The translations under genes and the position numbers were made by a program. 64,000 nucleotides of DNA, from positions 1,240,001 to 1,304,000 of the forward strand of contig NZ_JASTLB010000001.1 of the NCBI RefSeq assembly GCF_030499535.1, written 5' to 3'. Source of the DNA: Streptomyces sp. TG1A-8. GTDB taxonomy: Bacteria; Actinomycetota; Actinomycetes; Streptomycetales; Streptomycetaceae. This document shows positions 25,723-35,361 of this stretch, in pieces; within the stretch, counting starts at the first letter, position 1, and the number at the start of each line of letters is the position of its first letter. The notes beneath the pieces were generated by a model, which saw nothing but the letters and a program-made list of their open reading frames with translations, ran no database searches and was not told the origin of the DNA.

Positions 25723-25768
25723 ACCGGTGGCCGCCCGCGCCCCTTCCCGGGCGCGGGCGGCCACCGGT
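25723..25768 (+). terminator. Perfect 19-bp stem terminator
   Basis: Arms at 25723-25741 and 25750-25768 with an 8-nt loop, 49 nt after the ATP-grasp gene. It also separates that gene from the chitinase promoter, whose -35 element begins at 25791. Confidence 0.85.
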
Positions 25769-25790
25769 ATGAACCAATTCCCCCGTTCTC

Positions 25791-25820
25791 CTTGACAGGC
25801 GGATTGGTCCATACCAAATT
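25791..25820 (+). promoter_or_regulatory. Chitinase promoter with DasR-like site
   Basis: TTGACA at 25791-25796 is a good -35 element. Between it and the expected -10 lies ATTGGTCCATACCAAA (25803-25818), an imperfect palindrome that matches the remembered DasR responsive element ACTGGTCTAGACCACT at 11 of 16 positions. DasR (GntR family) controls chitin and N-acetylglucosamine genes in Streptomyces, so its presence before a chitinase fits. Confidence 0.7.
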
Positions 25821-25882
25821 CGTTGGCGCACCTTCGCTCGTCCCTGCACTCCCCACCGCCCCCGCATCCCCAGGGAGATCGC

Positions 25883-27568
25883 GTGCGTCACATCCCCGGG
25901 CGTCCCAGACGCCGGCTTCTCGCCCTGCTCGGCTCCGCCGCCCTCGCGCTCGGTGGGGCCGTCGCGCTGCCGGGCACCGCCCAGGCGGCCAACATCCTCA
26001 CCAATCCCGGCTTCGAGTCCGGCGGCCTGTCCCCCTGGACCTGTACGGGCGACCTCGGCTCGGTCGTCTCCTCCCCCGTGCACGGCGGCTCCAAGGCGCT
26101 GCAGGGCGCGGTGTCCTCCAGCGACAACGCGCAGTGCACCCAGACGGTCGCGGTCCAGCCGAACACGACGTACCGCCTCAGCGGCTGGGTCCGCGGCTCG
26201 TACGTGTACCTCGGCGTGAACGGCGGCAACTCCACCTGGACGACGTCGACTTCGGCGTACAGCCAGCTCAGTGTCTCCTTCACCACCGGCGCCTCGCAGA
26301 CCAGCGCCGCCCTCTACGTCCACGGCTGGTACGGGCAGGGCACGTACTACGCCGACGACATCAGCCTGGACGGTCCGGGCGGCGGGGACGGCGGGGACAC
26401 CCAGGCGCCGACCGCGCCCGGCGGGCTCGCCTCGACCGGCAAGTCCTCCTCCAGCGTGTCGCTGAAGTGGAACGCGGCCACGGACAACGTGGGCGTGACG
26501 GCGTACGACGTCTACAGCGGTTCCAACCAGGTGCTCAGCGCCTCCGGGACGACCGCGACGGTCAGCGGTCTCGCGCCGAGCACGTCGTACACCTTCAGCG
26601 TGAAGGCGCGCGACGCGGCCGGCAACAGCTCCGCCGCCTCCAACTCCGTGACCGTCACGACGGACGCGGGCACCGGCGGCGGCACCGGCTTCCAGCAGGC
26701 GGCGCCGTACCTGTACGAGGGCTGGGGCGATCCGCCCAACCCGTCCACGGTGATGAGCGCGACCGGCATCAAGTGGTTCACGATGGCGTTCGTGCTGGAC
26801 TCCGGCGGCTGCACGCCCGCCTGGGACGGCAGCCGGCCGCTGACCGGCGGCGCCGACCAGAGCGCCATCAACCAGATCCGCTCGGCGGGCGGTGACGTCG
26901 TCCCGTCGTTCGGCGGCTGGCAGGGCAGCAAGCTCGGCGCCAACTGCTCCTCCGCGAGCGCGCTGGCCGGCGCCCTGCAGAAGGTGATCGACGCCTACTC
27001 GCTCAAGGCGATCGACATGGACATCGAGAACACGGACGAGTTCGAGAACGAGGCCGTGCAGGCGAAGATCCTCACCGCGCTGAAGACGGTCAAGGCCAAC
27101 AACCCCGGCCTGAGGACCATCGTCACCTTCGGCACCTCCACCACCGGGCCGACCTACTACGGCAACCGGCTCATCGAGCAGGCCCAGTCGCTGAACTCCG
27201 GCATCGACGTCTTCACGATCATGCCGTTCGACTTCGGCGGCGGTTCCGACATGTACGGCAGCACCGTCGGCGCGGCCGAGGGGCTGAAGGCGAAGCTGAA
27301 GTCCACGTTCGGCTGGGACGACGCGACCGCCTACTCCCACATCGGCATCTCCGGCATGAACGGCCTGTCCGACCAGCAGGAGAACACCACTCCGGCGATC
27401 TGGACCCAGATCCGCGACTGGGCCAACTCGCACCACATCGCCCGGCTCGCCTTCTGGGCGGCCAACCGCGACCGGCCGTGCGCCGGCGGCGGCGTGGTGA
27501 GCAACTGCTCCGGCATCAGCCAGAACAACTGGCAGTTCACCTCGATCACGGCCGGCTTCACGGGCTGA
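25883..27568 (+). CDS. Secreted GH18 chitinase with CBM and FnIII domains
   Basis: A 561-residue exoenzyme. Signal peptide at residues 1-36 (ending GTAQAA), a family 4/9/16-type carbohydrate-binding module (about 37-165, NILTNPGFESGGLSPW), a fibronectin III domain (about 175-260, APTAPGGLASTGKSSSSVSL) and a GH18 catalytic domain (about 275-560). The catalytic signature is IDMDIE, with Asp378, Asp380 and Glu382; the first Asp of the usual DxxDxDxE is not present. The GTG at 25883 has GGGAG upstream. It hydrolyses chitin outside the cell; a DasR-like site in its promoter supports induction by amino sugars. Confidence 0.92.
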   Translation: MRHIPGRPRRRLLALLGSAALALGGAVALPGTAQAANILTNPGFESGGLSPWTCTGDLGSVVSSPVHGGSKALQGAVSSSDNAQCTQTVAVQPNTTYRLSGWVRGSYVYLGVNGGNSTWTTSTSAYSQLSVSFTTGASQTSAALYVHGWYGQGTYYADDISLDGPGGGDGGDTQAPTAPGGLASTGKSSSSVSLKWNAATDNVGVTAYDVYSGSNQVLSASGTTATVSGLAPSTSYTFSVKARDAAGNSSAASNSVTVTTDAGTGGGTGFQQAAPYLYEGWGDPPNPSTVMSATGIKWFTMAFVLDSGGCTPAWDGSRPLTGGADQSAINQIRSAGGDVVPSFGGWQGSKLGANCSSASALAGALQKVIDAYSLKAIDMDIENTDEFENEAVQAKILTALKTVKANNPGLRTIVTFGTSTTGPTYYGNRLIEQAQSLNSGIDVFTIMPFDFGGGSDMYGSTVGAAEGLKAKLKSTFGWDDATAYSHIGISGMNGLSDQQENTTPAIWTQIRDWANSHHIARLAFWAANRDRPCAGGGVVSNCSGISQNNWQFTSITAGFTG

Positions 27569-27589
27569 GTCCCGCCGCGCGCCGCGACC

Positions 27590-27623
27590 GGCGTGGGGTG
27601 CCCCCACCGGGCGCCCCCACGCC
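27590..27623. terminator. Hairpin between chitinase and convergent GH4 gene
   Basis: A 9-bp perfect stem (GGCGTGGGG/CCCCACGCC) lies 22 nt past the chitinase stop. A second, imperfect GC-rich stem-loop follows near 27710-27750, next to the GH4 stop. Confidence 0.55.
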
Positions 27624-27755
27624 CGCGCCGGTTCCCGCGGACCGGCGCGGCCCGCCGGGCACCGCTCCCCGGCACCGCCCTCCTGGCACCGCTTCTCCGG
27701 CCCGGCCGCCCGCCGCCCGCCCCATCGGGGCACGGCGGGCGGGCGGGCCGTGCGT

Positions 27756-29093
27756 TCACCGGAGGTAGGCGAGCCCGGGATGGACCGCGGTGTACGCCTC
27801 GACCAGCCGGCGGGCCACGGTCACGGAGTCGACGAGCGGATGCAGCGCGAACGCCTTCACCGCGGTCGCCCGGGAGCCCGACCCGGCCGCCGACAGCACC
27901 TCCCGCTCCACCGCCTTCACCGCGCACACCAGACCGGCGGCGTGGCCGGGCAGCGGGTCGGCCGCCACGGGGTGGGCGCCGTTCGCGTCGACCGTGCAGG
28001 GCACCTCGACGACCGCCTCGGGGTCCAGCACCGCCAGGGTGGAGCGGTTGCGGACGTTGAGGATCAGCGTGGTGCGCTCGTCGCGGGCGACGGCCCGCAT
28101 CAGGGCCAGCGCGACCTTCTCGTAGCCGCCGGAGAGGTCGTCGGCCTCCCGCTCGCCGGCGCCCGCCGTCCGGCGGTTCTCCGACATGTACGTGGCCTCG
28201 CGTTCGGCGCGGGTGCGGTTCCACAGTGCGAGGGCCGGGGCGCCGGGGCGGCCGGCCCGCTCGTAGAAGCCGGTCTGCTGGTCGAGGAGGAAGGCGCCGC
28301 GGGTCTTCCCGGCCTCCCGGTAGGCGCGGACGGTCTCCCGGTTGAAGTAGTAGTAGTGCAGGTACTCGTTGGGGACGGCGCCCAGGGAGCGCAGCCAGTC
28401 GGCGCCGAAGAGCCTGCCCTCCTCGAAGGAGCCGAGCAGCGCGGGGTCGGCGAGCAGCCGCGGGAGTTCGTCGCGTCCGGCGACGCGCAGGCCGCGGACC
28501 CAGCCGAGGTGGTTGAGGCCGACGTAGTCCACGTGGGCCTCGGCGGGGTCGGCACCGAGCACGCGGGCGATGCGGCGGCCGAGCCCGACCGGTGAGTCGC
28601 AGATGCCGATGACGCGGTCGCCCAGGTGCCGGGACATCGCCTCGGTGACCAGGCCGGCCGGGTTGGTGAAGTTGATGACCCAGGCGTTGGGGGCGAGGCG
28701 GGCCACCCGCCGGGCGATGTCCACGGCGACGGGGACGGTGCGCAGGCCGTAGGCGATGCCGCCCGCACCGACCGTCTCCTGGCCGAGGACGCCTTCGGCG
28801 AGCGCCACCCGCTCGTCGTCGGCGCGCCCCCGCAGCCCGCCGACGCGGATCGCGGAGAAGACGAACGCGGCACCGCGCAGCGCCTCGTCGAGGTCGGTGG
28901 TGGCGGTGACCTCGGGCGCGTCCGGGACCCCGGCCGCCTGCTCGGCCAGGACGCGGGTCACCGCGCGCAGGCGCCCGGCGTCCAGGTCGTGCAGCACGAC
29001 CCGGGTCACGCGGCCCTCGCCGTGGTCCGAGAGCAGTGCCCCGTACACGAGCGGCACCCGGAACCCGCCGCCGCCCAGAATCGTCAGCTTCAC
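27756..29093 (-). CDS. GH4 NAD-dependent glycosidase (6-phospho-beta-glucosidase-like)
   Basis: A 445-residue cytoplasmic enzyme of family GH4, which cleaves glycosides by a redox mechanism needing NAD+ and Mn2+. The NAD-binding start is KLTILGGGGFRVPLV; the metal Cys sits in GICDSPVGLG, and VINFTNPAGLV and GLNHLGWVRG are further family motifs. The GTG at 29093 has GGAAGGGG upstream; the much longer open frame upstream is low-complexity and not coding. GH4 members usually act on phosphorylated sugars, but no PTS component is nearby. Its position beside a chitinase hints at chito-oligosaccharide or beta-glucoside use. Confidence 0.88.
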   Translation of the reverse strand: MKLTILGGGGFRVPLVYGALLSDHGEGRVTRVVLHDLDAGRLRAVTRVLAEQAAGVPDAPEVTATTDLDEALRGAAFVFSAIRVGGLRGRADDERVALAEGVLGQETVGAGGIAYGLRTVPVAVDIARRVARLAPNAWVINFTNPAGLVTEAMSRHLGDRVIGICDSPVGLGRRIARVLGADPAEAHVDYVGLNHLGWVRGLRVAGRDELPRLLADPALLGSFEEGRLFGADWLRSLGAVPNEYLHYYYFNRETVRAYREAGKTRGAFLLDQQTGFYERAGRPGAPALALWNRTRAEREATYMSENRRTAGAGEREADDLSGGYEKVALALMRAVARDERTTLILNVRNRSTLAVLDPEAVVEVPCTVDANGAHPVAADPLPGHAAGLVCAVKAVEREVLSAAGSGSRATAVKAFALHPLVDSVTVARRLVEAYTAVHPGLAYLR

Positions 29094-29287
29094 GCCCGTC
29101 CCCTTCCCGCGGCCACGGCCCGCACGGCCACGACCCGCACACCCGGCGCCACGACCGGGCCCGGCCGGCACCCCGGCCACGGCCCGGCCGGCGCGCCGAC
29201 CGACCTCGGCCGGTGTCCGGCCGGGCTCGACTATGGCACGCCCCGCGCGATGACCGGGGCACCCCTGCCCGCCGCGCCCACGCCCAC

Positions 29288-29329
<42 letters not shown>

Positions 29330-29537
29330 CGATGCCGGCGACGTGGTGCTCCCGGGGGACCCCGGTGGGCGGACCGCCGCCCCGGTCGGCGGCCTCCCCG
29401 GCCGGGACCCGCCGTGGTCCCCCGGGAAGGCCCGGCGCGCCCGGCGCGGGGGCGCCCCCACGGGGCACGGTCCGTCCCATACCCGGCTTCATCGGGTGAA
29501 CTCCCCCGGTCCGGCGGGACTTTCCCTGTTTCAACTC

Positions 29538-29590
29538 TTGACGACCGGTGGGCCGGAGAGCACATTGGCCGCACCTTGAGAGCGCTCTCA
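29538..29590 (+). promoter_or_regulatory. GH16 promoter with LacI-type operator
   Basis: TTGACG at 29538-29543 and CACATT at 29561-29566 (17-bp spacing) form a promoter. Eleven bases on, TGAGAGCGCTCTCA (29577-29590) is a perfect 14-bp palindrome differing at two positions from the CebR box TGGGAGCGCTCCCA known from cellobiose regulation in Streptomyces. A LacI repressor bound there would block transcription from about +5. Confidence 0.75.
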
Positions 29591-29629
29591 TGGACACCCG
29601 TGCAGAACCCGTACCCGAGAGGGACCCCC

Positions 29630-31042
29630 ATGAGTGAAACCTCCGGCATGTCGCCCGTGGGCGGCAGACGGCGGCGGCGTTCCGTCCGCAAGGCCTTCGT
29701 CGCCGTCCTCGGCACGCTGGGCCTGGCGGCGGTCGTCGCGACCGCCGGCACCGCACCCGCCAACGCCTCCGCCCCCACGCCCCCGTCCGGCTGGACCCAG
29801 GTCTTCCTGGACGACTTCAACGGTGCGGCCGGCTCCGGCGTCAACACCGCCAACTGGCAGTACGACACCGGGACCTCGTACCCCGGCGGGGCGGCCGGCT
29901 GGGGCACCGGCGAGGTCGAGACGATGACCTCCAGCACCAGCAACGTCGCGCTCGACGGCAACGGCAACCTGCAGATCACGCCGCGCCGTGACGCGTCGGG
30001 CCACTGGACCTCCGGCCGCATCGAGACCACCCGCACCGACTTCCAGCCCCCGGCCGGCGGCAAGCTGCGGGTGCAGGCCCGCATCCAGCTGCCGAACGTC
30101 ACCGGCGCGGCGGCCAAGGGCTACTGGCCCGCGTTCTGGATGCTGGGCGCGCCGTTCCGCGGCAACTACTGGAACTGGCCGAGCATCGGCGAGCTGGACA
30201 TCATGGAGAACGTCCAGGGCCTGAACACCGACTGGTCCACCATGCACTGCGGCACCGGCTCCGGCGGCCCCTGCAACGAGACCACCGGCATCGGCAACAA
30301 CACGCCGTGCACCGGCACCACCTGCCAGGCCGGCTTCCACACCTACTCGATGGAGTGGGACCGCTCCACCAGCCCCGAGGAGATCCGCTTCTACCTCGAC
30401 GGCGTCAACTTCCACACGGTGCGGGCCAACCAGGTCGACGCGACCACCTGGGCCAACGCCACCAACCACGGCTACTTCCTCATCCTCAACGTGGCCATGG
30501 GCGGCGGCTTCCCGGGCGCCTACGGCGGCGGTCCGGACGGCGGCACCGACCCGAACCACCCGATGACCGTGGACTACGTGCAGGTGCTGCAGTCCGGCGG
30601 GGGCACCACCACTCCCCCGCCGACCGGCAACCGGGACGCCTACAGCGCGATCCAGGCCGAGTCCAACGACAGCCAGTCCGGCGTGATCACCGAGGCCACC
30701 ACGGACTCCGGCGGCGGGCAGGACATCGGCTCGATCGCCAACGGCGACTGGGCGCTGTACAAGGGCGTCGACTTCGGTTCCACGCCCGCCAACCAGTTCG
30801 TCGCCCGGGTGGCCAGCGGGGCCGCGTCGGGGGTGAGCGGACTGGTCGAGGTGCGCCTGGACAGCCGCGGCAACGCGCCGATCGGCAGCTTCGCGCTGTC
30901 GAACACCGGCGGCTGGCAGTCCTGGCGGACGGTGCCGGCGAACATCGGCTCCGTGACCGGCACGCACGACGTCTACCTGACGTTCACGAGCGGTCAGCCG
31001 GCCGACTTCGTGAACGTGAACTGGTTCGACTTCGGTCACTGA
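29630..31042 (+). CDS. Secreted GH16 beta-1,3-glucanase with CBM6
   Basis: A 470-residue exoenzyme. A long signal peptide with an Arg-rich n-region ([11 protein letters not shown]) is cleaved near residue 47; a GH16 domain spans about 50-325 with the catalytic motif GELDIMENV (Glu188, Asp190, Glu193). After a Thr/Pro linker a CBM6 (about 345-470, YSAIQAESNDSQSGV ... WFDFGH) follows. The ATG at 29630 is preceded by GAGAGGGA. It should cut laminarin/curdlan-type beta-1,3-glucans. The palindrome in its promoter implies repression by a LacI protein of CebR type, possibly one of the LacI genes in this window. Confidence 0.92.
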   Translation: MSETSGMSPVGGRRRRRSVRKAFVAVLGTLGLAAVVATAGTAPANASAPTPPSGWTQVFLDDFNGAAGSGVNTANWQYDTGTSYPGGAAGWGTGEVETMTSSTSNVALDGNGNLQITPRRDASGHWTSGRIETTRTDFQPPAGGKLRVQARIQLPNVTGAAAKGYWPAFWMLGAPFRGNYWNWPSIGELDIMENVQGLNTDWSTMHCGTGSGGPCNETTGIGNNTPCTGTTCQAGFHTYSMEWDRSTSPEEIRFYLDGVNFHTVRANQVDATTWANATNHGYFLILNVAMGGGFPGAYGGGPDGGTDPNHPMTVDYVQVLQSGGGTTTPPPTGNRDAYSAIQAESNDSQSGVITEATTDSGGGQDIGSIANGDWALYKGVDFGSTPANQFVARVASGAASGVSGLVEVRLDSRGNAPIGSFALSNTGGWQSWRTVPANIGSVTGTHDVYLTFTSGQPADFVNVNWFDFGH

Positions 31043-31953
31043 ACCGCGGGACCGGGCCGCTCCTGACGCAGGTCGGCCCGGAACACCACCGGCGTCTGGC
31101 CGGTGTGCAGCTGGAAGAACTTGGAGAAGTTGGCCGCGTCGGGGAAGCCCACGGCCGCCCCGACGCGGCCGATCGGCATGTCCGTGTGCGCGAGGAGGCG
31201 CTTGGCCTCCAGGACCACGCGCTTGTCGATGAATCCCTTCGGCGTCCCGCCGGTGGCCGCGCGCACCGCGCGCACGAGGGTGCGGCGGGAGTAGCCGAGC
31301 GCGTCGGCGTAGGCGCTGACGCTGTGGTTGGTGGCGAAGCCCTTCTCGACGGCGTCCCTGAAGCGGGTGAAGGTGCTGTCCGACTGGCGCCGGGAGACCT
31401 CGGCCGAGCTGGCCGCGAGGTGCGCGAGGCGCAGCAGGCAGGCGGTGAGCGTGTGCCGCAGGACGGCCGTGTGCAGGCCCAGCGGGAGGGTGGCGGTGTC
31501 CTCGTACTCGCGGTGCAGCTGCGCCAGGGCCGCCTGGAGCGCGGCGAGCCGGTCCGGGCCGGGGTGCAGCAGGGGCGGCAGGTCGTAGCGGTACAGGCCG
31601 GTGGCCTCGACGGTGACACGGGGCAGGAAGCCGGGCTGCATGGTCAGGACGGTTCCGCGGTACTCGCTCGTGCGGGAGAACCGGTGGACCTGCCCGGGCC
31701 GGATCCACAGCAGGTCGCCGGCCGCGGCCTCGTACTCGGCGAAGTCGATCATGTGTCGCACGGGACCATGCGTGAAGAGCATGACCACGTGGAAGTCGAT
31801 GCGGTGGACGCGGTGCAGCGGAGCGCCGGAGTGCCAGACGCGGCCGGTCCCCATGGGGCCGATCTGCATGCCGACGCCACCGACGGCCAGCTCGGCCGGG
31901 AAGGGGAAGGTCCTGATCTCGTCACCGTCACTTTGGTGCGTTCTGTCCGCCAT
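31036..31953 (-). CDS. AraC-family transcriptional regulator
   Basis: A 305-residue protein: an N-terminal cupin-type AraC binding domain (HRIDFHVVMLFTHGPVRHMI, LLWIRPGQVHRF) and a C-terminal double helix-turn-helix (about 205-300, SVSAYADALGYSRRTLVRAV and IGRVGAAVGFPDAANFSKFF). The ATG at 31953 has GAGAAGGA upstream; a frame from 32028 adds unrelated residues. Its last 7 bp overlap the end of the convergent GH16 gene, and it is divergent from the pentose-phosphate operon across 146 bp, where a 15-bp palindrome lies. Confidence 0.9.
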   Translation of the reverse strand: MADRTHQSDGDEIRTFPFPAELAVGGVGMQIGPMGTGRVWHSGAPLHRVHRIDFHVVMLFTHGPVRHMIDFAEYEAAAGDLLWIRPGQVHRFSRTSEYRGTVLTMQPGFLPRVTVEATGLYRYDLPPLLHPGPDRLAALQAALAQLHREYEDTATLPLGLHTAVLRHTLTACLLRLAHLAASSAEVSRRQSDSTFTRFRDAVEKGFATNHSVSAYADALGYSRRTLVRAVRAATGGTPKGFIDKRVVLEAKRLLAHTDMPIGRVGAAVGFPDAANFSKFFQLHTGQTPVVFRADLRQERPGPAVQ

Positions 31954-32031
31954 GTCCTTCTCGTGCCGTTCCTGTCGCGCGATCGCTGTCCCAGATTCAC
32001 CACAGGCTGACACACCTCGACCTTCCACCGG

Positions 32032-32046
32032 AAAAGTCAGACTTTT
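32032..32046. promoter_or_regulatory. AAAAGTCAGACTTTT palindrome upstream of tkt
   Basis: A perfect 15-bp palindrome (7-bp arms around one base) followed by AAGTTTGAA, in an otherwise GC-rich sequence. It lies 53 bp before the tkt start and 78 bp before the divergent AraC start. It is a likely operator for one or both genes. Confidence 0.55.
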
Positions 32047-32099
32047 AAGTTTGAACGCGTACCGCCAGCACTCCCGCAGCGAACGAGGACTTCTTGAAC

Positions 32100-34175
32100 A
32101 TGAGCACGCAGACAGCCGACGGCTTCGAGTGGACCGACCTCGACCGGCGTGCCGTGGACACCGCCCGGATCCTGGCCGCCGACGCGGTGCAGAAGGTCGG
32201 CAACGGCCACCCGGGCACCGCGATGGCCCTGGCGCCCGCCGCGTACACGATCTTCCAGAAGGTGATGCGGCACGACCCGGCCGACCCGGAGTGGGCCGGC
32301 CGTGACCGTTTCGTGCTGTCCCCCGGCCACACCTCGCTGACCCTCTACACGCAGCTGTACCTCGCCGGGTACGAGCTGGAGCTGGACGACCTCAGGGCGT
32401 TCCGCACGCACGGCTCGAAGACCCCCGGCCATCCCGAGTACGGCCACACCGCGGGCGTGGAGACCACCACGGGCCCGCTCGGCCAGGGCGTCGCGAACGC
32501 CGTGGGCATGGCGATGGCGGCCCGTTACGAGCGCGGCCTGTTCGACCCCGGGGCGCCCGCGGGCACCTCCCCCTTCGACCACACCGTCTGGGCGATCGTC
32601 TCCGACGGCGACCTGCAGGAGGGCGTCTCCGCCGAGGCCTCCTCGCTGGCCGGTCACCAGAGGCTCGGCAACCTGGTCTTCCTCTACGACGACAACCACA
32701 TCTCCATCGAGGGCGACACCGCGACCGCCTTCTCCGAGGACGTGCTGAAGCGGTACGAGGCCTACGGCTGGCACACCCAGCGCGTCGAGCCCACCGCCGA
32801 CGGCGACATCGACGCGGCGGCGCTGTACGCGGCGCTGCGGGCGGCGCGGGAGGAGACCGGGCGGCCCTCCATCATCGCGATGCGCACGATCATCGCCTGG
32901 CCCGCCCCCAACGCGCGGAACACCGAGGCCGCCCACGGCTCGGCGCTGGGCGAGGAGGAGGTCGCGGCCACCAAGCGCCTCCTCGGCTTCGACCCGGAGA
33001 GGACCTTCGAGGTCTCCGAGGAGGTCCTGGCCCACACCCGCCGGGCCCTGGACCGCGGTGCCGAGGCGCACGCCGCCTGGGACAAGCGGATCGCCGAGTG
33101 GCGCTCGGCCGACCCGGAGCGGGCCCGCCTCTTCGACCGGATCAGCAAGGGCGAGCTGCCCGAGGGCTGGCAGGACGCCCTGCCGGTCTTCGAGGAGGGC
33201 AAGTCCTTCGCCACCCGTGCCGCCTCCGGCAAGGTGCTGCAGGCGCTCGGCGCGGTGATCCCGGAGCTGTGGGGCGGTTCGGCCGACCTCGCCGGCTCCA
33301 ACAACACGACCATCGACAAGGACAGCTCGTTCCTGCCCGCGGGCAACCCGCTGCCGGAGGCGGACCCGTACGGCCGTACCGTGCACTTCGGCATCCGCGA
33401 GTTCTCGATGGCCGCGGAGATGAACGGCATCGCCCTGCACGGCAACACGCGCGTCTACGGCGGCACCTTCCTGGTGTTCTCCGACTACATGCGCAACGCG
33501 GTGCGCATGTCGGCGCTGATGCAGCTGCCGGTGACGTACGTGTGGACGCACGACTCCATCGGCCTGGGCGAGGACGGCCCCACCCACCAGCCGGTCGAGC
33601 ACCTGGCCTCGCTGCGCGCCATCCCCGGCCTGAACGTCGTCCGCCCGGCGGACGCCAACGAGACCGCGACCGCCTGGGCCGAGATCCTGAGGAGGCACGC
33701 CACCGACCCGGCCCCGCACGGGCTCGCGCTCACCCGCCAGGGCGTGCCGGTGTACGCGCCGGACGAGAACGCGGCCAAGGGCGGCTACGTCCTGCGCGAG
33801 TCCTCGACCGGGACCCCGGAGGTGATCCTCATCGCGACCGGCTCCGAGGTGCAGCTGGCCGTCGCCGCGCGGGAGCGGCTGGAGGCCGGGGGGACCGGCA
33901 CGCGGGTGGTGTCGATGCCGTGCGTGGAGTGGTTCGAGCAGCAGCCGCGCGCCTACCGCGAGAGCGTGCTGCCGCCGGCCGTGCGGGCCCGGGTCGCCGT
34001 CGAGGCCGGCATCGGCCTGACCTGGCACCGGTTCGTGGGCGACGCGGGACGGATCGTCTCCCTCGAACACTTCGGCGCCTCCGCCGACGCGAAGGTCCTG
34101 TTCGCCGAATTCGGCTTCACCCCCGACAACGTCGCCGCCGCCGCCCGCGAATCGCTGGCCGCCGCGCGCGCCTGA
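32100..34175 (+). CDS. tkt: Transketolase
   Basis: A 691-residue thiamine-diphosphate enzyme moving two-carbon units between sugar phosphates in the non-oxidative pentose phosphate pathway. The visible motifs are [15 protein letters not shown], the ThDP/Mg motif [33 protein letters not shown] and [12 protein letters not shown]. The ATG at 32100 lies 9 nt after GAGGAC; a TTG six bases upstream is too close to that site. It is the first gene of a compact operon tkt-tal-zwf-opcA-pgi-gnd, whose order equals the second pentose phosphate cluster I recall from S. coelicolor (SCO6663-6658). Confidence 0.97.
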   Translation: MSTQTADGFEWTDLDRRAVDTARILAADAVQKVGNGHPGTAMALAPAAYTIFQKVMRHDPADPEWAGRDRFVLSPGHTSLTLYTQLYLAGYELELDDLRAFRTHGSKTPGHPEYGHTAGVETTTGPLGQGVANAVGMAMAARYERGLFDPGAPAGTSPFDHTVWAIVSDGDLQEGVSAEASSLAGHQRLGNLVFLYDDNHISIEGDTATAFSEDVLKRYEAYGWHTQRVEPTADGDIDAAALYAALRAAREETGRPSIIAMRTIIAWPAPNARNTEAAHGSALGEEEVAATKRLLGFDPERTFEVSEEVLAHTRRALDRGAEAHAAWDKRIAEWRSADPERARLFDRISKGELPEGWQDALPVFEEGKSFATRAASGKVLQALGAVIPELWGGSADLAGSNNTTIDKDSSFLPAGNPLPEADPYGRTVHFGIREFSMAAEMNGIALHGNTRVYGGTFLVFSDYMRNAVRMSALMQLPVTYVWTHDSIGLGEDGPTHQPVEHLASLRAIPGLNVVRPADANETATAWAEILRRHATDPAPHGLALTRQGVPVYAPDENAAKGGYVLRESSTGTPEVILIATGSEVQLAVAARERLEAGGTGTRVVSMPCVEWFEQQPRAYRESVLPPAVRARVAVEAGIGLTWHRFVGDAGRIVSLEHFGASADAKVLFAEFGFTPDNVAAAARESLAAARA

Positions 34176-34203
34176 TCCCGCCGTGACGAGAAGGATGAGC
34201 ACT

Positions 34204-35361
34204 GTGACCGAAGCAACCGCCACCCCGGGAGCCCTCGAGCGCCTCGCCGACGAGGGGGTCTCGATCTGGCTCGACGACCTGTCGCGCAAGCGGATCGCCT
34301 CCGGCGGCCTGGCCGCCGCGGTGTCCGGCGGCGGCGTCGTCGGCGTCACCACCAACCCGTCGATCTTCCAGGCCGCCATCGGCTCCGGTGAGGGCTACGA
34401 GGAGCAGCTCGCCGACCTGGCCGTACGGGGCGTCACCGTGGAGGAGGCGGTACGGATGATGACGACCGCCGACGTCCGGGACGCCGCCGACGTCCTGCGC
34501 CCGGTCTTCGACGCCACCGGCGGCCGGGACGGCCGCGTCTCCATCGAGGTGGACCCCCGGCTCGCGCACGACGAGAGGGCGACCGTCGCCGAGGCCAGGC
34601 AGCTGGCCTGGCTGGTGGACCGCCCCAACGTGATGATCAAGATCCCGGCCACCGAGGCGGGTCTCCCGGCGATCACCGAGGTCATCGGCCTCGGCATCAG
34701 CGTCAACGTCACGCTGATCTTCTCCCTGGAGCGCTACCGGGCCGTCATGGACGCCTACCTCTCGGGCCTGGAGAAGGCCGGGGAGCGGGGCCTGGACCTG
34801 TCGGAGATCCACTCCGTGGCGTCGTTCTTCGTGTCCCGCGTGGACACCGAGATCGACAAGCGGCTGGACGCCCTGGGCACCGACGGGGCCGGGGCGCTGC
34901 GCGGCAGGGCCGCCCTCGCCAACGCGCGCCTGGCCTACCAGGCGTACGAGGAGGTGTTCGGCTCCGCCGACGGCTCGACGCCGTCCTCCGACCGCTGGAG
35001 CGCGCTGGAGAACGCGGGCGCCAACAAGCAGCGTCCGCTGTGGGCGTCCACCGGCGTGAAGGACCCGGCCTACCCGGACACGATGTACGTCACCGAACTG
35101 GTCGCGCCGAACACGGTCAACACCATGCCGGAGGCCACGCTGGAGGCCACCGCCGACCACGGCGAGATCACCGGCAACACCGTCGCCGGCACCTACGAGC
35201 AGGCCCGCGCCGACATCGACGCGCTCGAGGAGCTCGGGATCTCCTACGACGACGTCGTCCGGCGGCTGGAGGACGAGGGCGTCGCCAAGTTCGAGGCGGC
35301 CTGGCAGGACCTGCTGGACGCCGTCACCAAGTCCCTGGACAGCAAGGGAGCTGACGCGTAA
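34204..35361 (+). CDS. tal: Transaldolase
   Basis: About 385 residues; exchanges dihydroxyacetone units between sugar phosphates, next to transketolase in the pathway. Typical motifs are [25 protein letters not shown], the Schiff-base lysine segment [17 protein letters not shown] and [19 protein letters not shown] at 34191-34195 fits the GTG at 34204 (8-nt spacer) better than the ATG at 34195 that touches it; starts at 34195 or 34183 cannot be excluded. It follows tkt by about 28 nt, and its TAA shares a base with the zwf ATG. Confidence 0.96.
   Translation: MTEATATPGALERLADEGVSIWLDDLSRKRIASGGLAAAVSGGGVVGVTTNPSIFQAAIGSGEGYEEQLADLAVRGVTVEEAVRMMTTADVRDAADVLRPVFDATGGRDGRVSIEVDPRLAHDERATVAEARQLAWLVDRPNVMIKIPATEAGLPAITEVIGLGISVNVTLIFSLERYRAVMDAYLSGLEKAGERGLDLSEIHSVASFFVSRVDTEIDKRLDALGTDGAGALRGRAALANARLAYQAYEEVFGSADGSTPSSDRWSALENAGANKQRPLWASTGVKDPAYPDTMYVTELVAPNTVNTMPEATLEATADHGEITGNTVAGTYEQARADIDALEELGISYDDVVRRLEDEGVAKFEAAWQDLLDAVTKSLDSKGADA

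Noticed and set aside
32094..32099. TTG as start of transketolase
   Set aside because: It lies only 3-4 nt from the GAGGAC ribosome site, while the ATG at 32100 has a normal 9-nt spacing.
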